A stretch of 64,000 bases of DNA, from the NCBI GenBank assembly GCA_934757155.1, contig CAKVLI010000002.1:62001-126000 (forward strand), written 5' to 3'. This document shows, in pieces, positions 63,247-64,000 of this stretch. Under the pieces are notes generated by a model. It did not search any database. It saw only the letters and a list, made by a program, of their open reading frames with translations, and was not told where the DNA came from. Source of the stretch: an uncultured Candidatus Melainabacteria bacterium. Its GTDB lineage: Bacteria > Cyanobacteriota > Vampirovibrionia > Gastranaerophilales > Gastranaerophilaceae. A program made the translations under genes and the position numbers. How positions within the stretch are numbered: position 1 is the first letter of the stretch; the number at the start of each line of letters is the position of its first letter.

Positions 63247-64000
63247 TGAAAAAATTTGTTTTAACTATTTTAGCATTAGTTTTGCTTTTTACAAACACTT
63301 CAGTTTTTGCGGCTCAGAACGTTGTAAAAAAAGACATTGCCACACAAGTTACTGACGGCTTTAATATGAAAGCAACTTTAATGTATCCGAAAAATAAAAC
63401 ACAAAAGGAATTTTCAACAGTTGTGCTGTTACATTCCCTCGGATATAACTCACAATGGTGGGGAGCTTTACCTGATGAGCTTTTGAGCAAAGGTTATGCT
63501 GTTTTAGAGATAGATTTGCGCGGACACGGAAAAAGTGTTTACACCTCAAAACTTACAAAAGTGTCATGGAAAAGCATGAAAAATACAGCTTACGCGAAAT
63601 ATCCGGATGACGTAATTAAGGTTATAGAAAGCGTCAAAAACGACAACACCAGACGCGCATTCTTCAATAACTGGGCAATAGTAGGCTCAGATATCGGTGC
63701 AAGTACAGGCGTTTTGGCTGCTGATAAATATAATGTTAAACCAAAAACTATCGTCATGATTTCACCGGTTGTTAAAACCAGAAGCTTGTATATTCCTGTA
63801 AGCATTGCACAGCTTGATAATGTTGATTTCCTTTCAATTACAGGAACTGACGATGCGGCTTCCAAAGAATCAGAAGATTATCTTAAAAAGTTTGCGCAAA
63901 ACACTTTTGCTGAATACACTTCTGAATCAAAAACATATGGAATGTTGATGCTCAAAAACGACCCTAAACTTTCAAAAGTAATAGTTGAATGGATTGACCA
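63246..64000 (+). CDS. Exported alpha/beta hydrolase-fold protein (3' part outside the window)
   Basis: The first 251 residues are visible. A Sec signal peptide (1-22, cleavage after VFA) leads to an alpha/beta hydrolase fold: VVLLHSLGYNSQWWG (oxyanion region), LEIDLRGHGKS, and the nucleophile elbow. The elbow reads VGSDIGAS with Asp149 where serine hydrolases have GxSxG, as in haloalkane dehalogenases and epoxide hydrolases or as an inactivating change. A later strand has TIVMISPVV. The catalytic His would lie beyond the end. Substrate unknown; periplasmic. Confidence 0.82.
   Translation, partial: MKKFVLTILALVLLFTNTSVFAAQNVVKKDIATQVTDGFNMKATLMYPKNKTQKEFSTVVLLHSLGYNSQWWGALPDELLSKGYAVLEIDLRGHGKSVYTSKLTKVSWKSMKNTAYAKYPDDVIKVIESVKNDNTRRAFFNNWAIVGSDIGASTGVLAADKYNVKPKTIVMISPVVKTRSLYIPVSIAQLDNVDFLSITGTDDAASKESEDYLKKFAQNTFAEYTSESKTYGMLMLKNDPKLSKVIVEWID

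Overview
This 64 kb window is a low-GC (roughly 35-38 percent by eye) chromosomal segment from a fermentative, Gram-negative-type bacterium. Several signs point to the non-photosynthetic Cyanobacteria-related lineage Vampirovibrionia/Melainabacteria, probably the gut order Gastranaerophilales. They are LptB, a complete mur/fts set, a cyanobacterial-style primary-like sigma-70, bifunctional AdhE, and an oxygen-detoxifying flavodiiron/rubredoxin pair. There are also many lineage-restricted proteins without Sec signals that carry EF-hand, coiled-coil or low-complexity regions. That assignment is an inference from gene content; no rRNA is present to confirm it. The window is ordinary chromosome: I see no insertion sequence, phage, CRISPR or plasmid module.

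Layout. 1-7.7 kb: start of lptB, a Met/Gly/Tyr-rich orphan, tRNA-Gln, a lipoprotein, a rearranged region leading into tRNA-Pro, a Zn/Cd-type P-ATPase, a LysM protein, pyruvate kinase and a repeat-rich orphan. 8-10.4 kb: an 810-residue EF-hand/Ig-like protein. 10.6-12.6 kb: clpP-clpX. 12.8-21 kb: a tightly packed minus-strand block that may be one operon (aroE, stand-alone ClpX-type zinc finger, HEAT-like protein, ruvX, DUF1292, a protein made only of three Clp_N domains, tilS, hpt, flavodiiron protein, rubredoxin). 21-27.5 kb: an ArsB/NhaD permease facing a murC-murB-ddl-ftsQ-hemW operon. 27.6-32.4 kb: a membrane gluzincin, cysK-cysE, tyrS, a candidate CheD/CNF1-like deamidase and an XRE regulator. 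32.6-44.4 kb: an EF-hand protein, adhE, a coiled-coil protein, a LuxR-type regulator, pnp, a sigma factor, a patatin and a polytopic membrane protein. 44.5-49.6 kb: leuC, a membrane protein and mtnA, then a convergent pdxA/four-carbon-acid kinase pair. 49.6-58 kb: ssb, a parvulin lipoprotein, mfd, a duplicated-domain orphan, murA, mnmA and two related small-domain proteins. 58-64 kb: a matrixin-like pseudo-protease with a TPR tail, an XRE regulator, prs, three orphans and the start of an alpha/beta hydrolase.

The most notable features are Clp-related. Two 'parts' of Clp machinery without an ATPase (three tandem Clp_N domains; a lone ClpX zinc finger with identical Cys spacing) sit in one gene block beside clpXP. 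The zinc-finger gene ends at an eight-G run, after which another frame stays open for about 40 codons. Other leads are a Thr-Cys-His signature resembling CheD/CNF1/BLF1 deamidases, a metzincin that has lost zinc ligands, three genes whose -10 box implies leaderless mRNAs, and broken tRNA-Pro copies in both orientations. No database search was possible, so family calls rest on recognised motifs.
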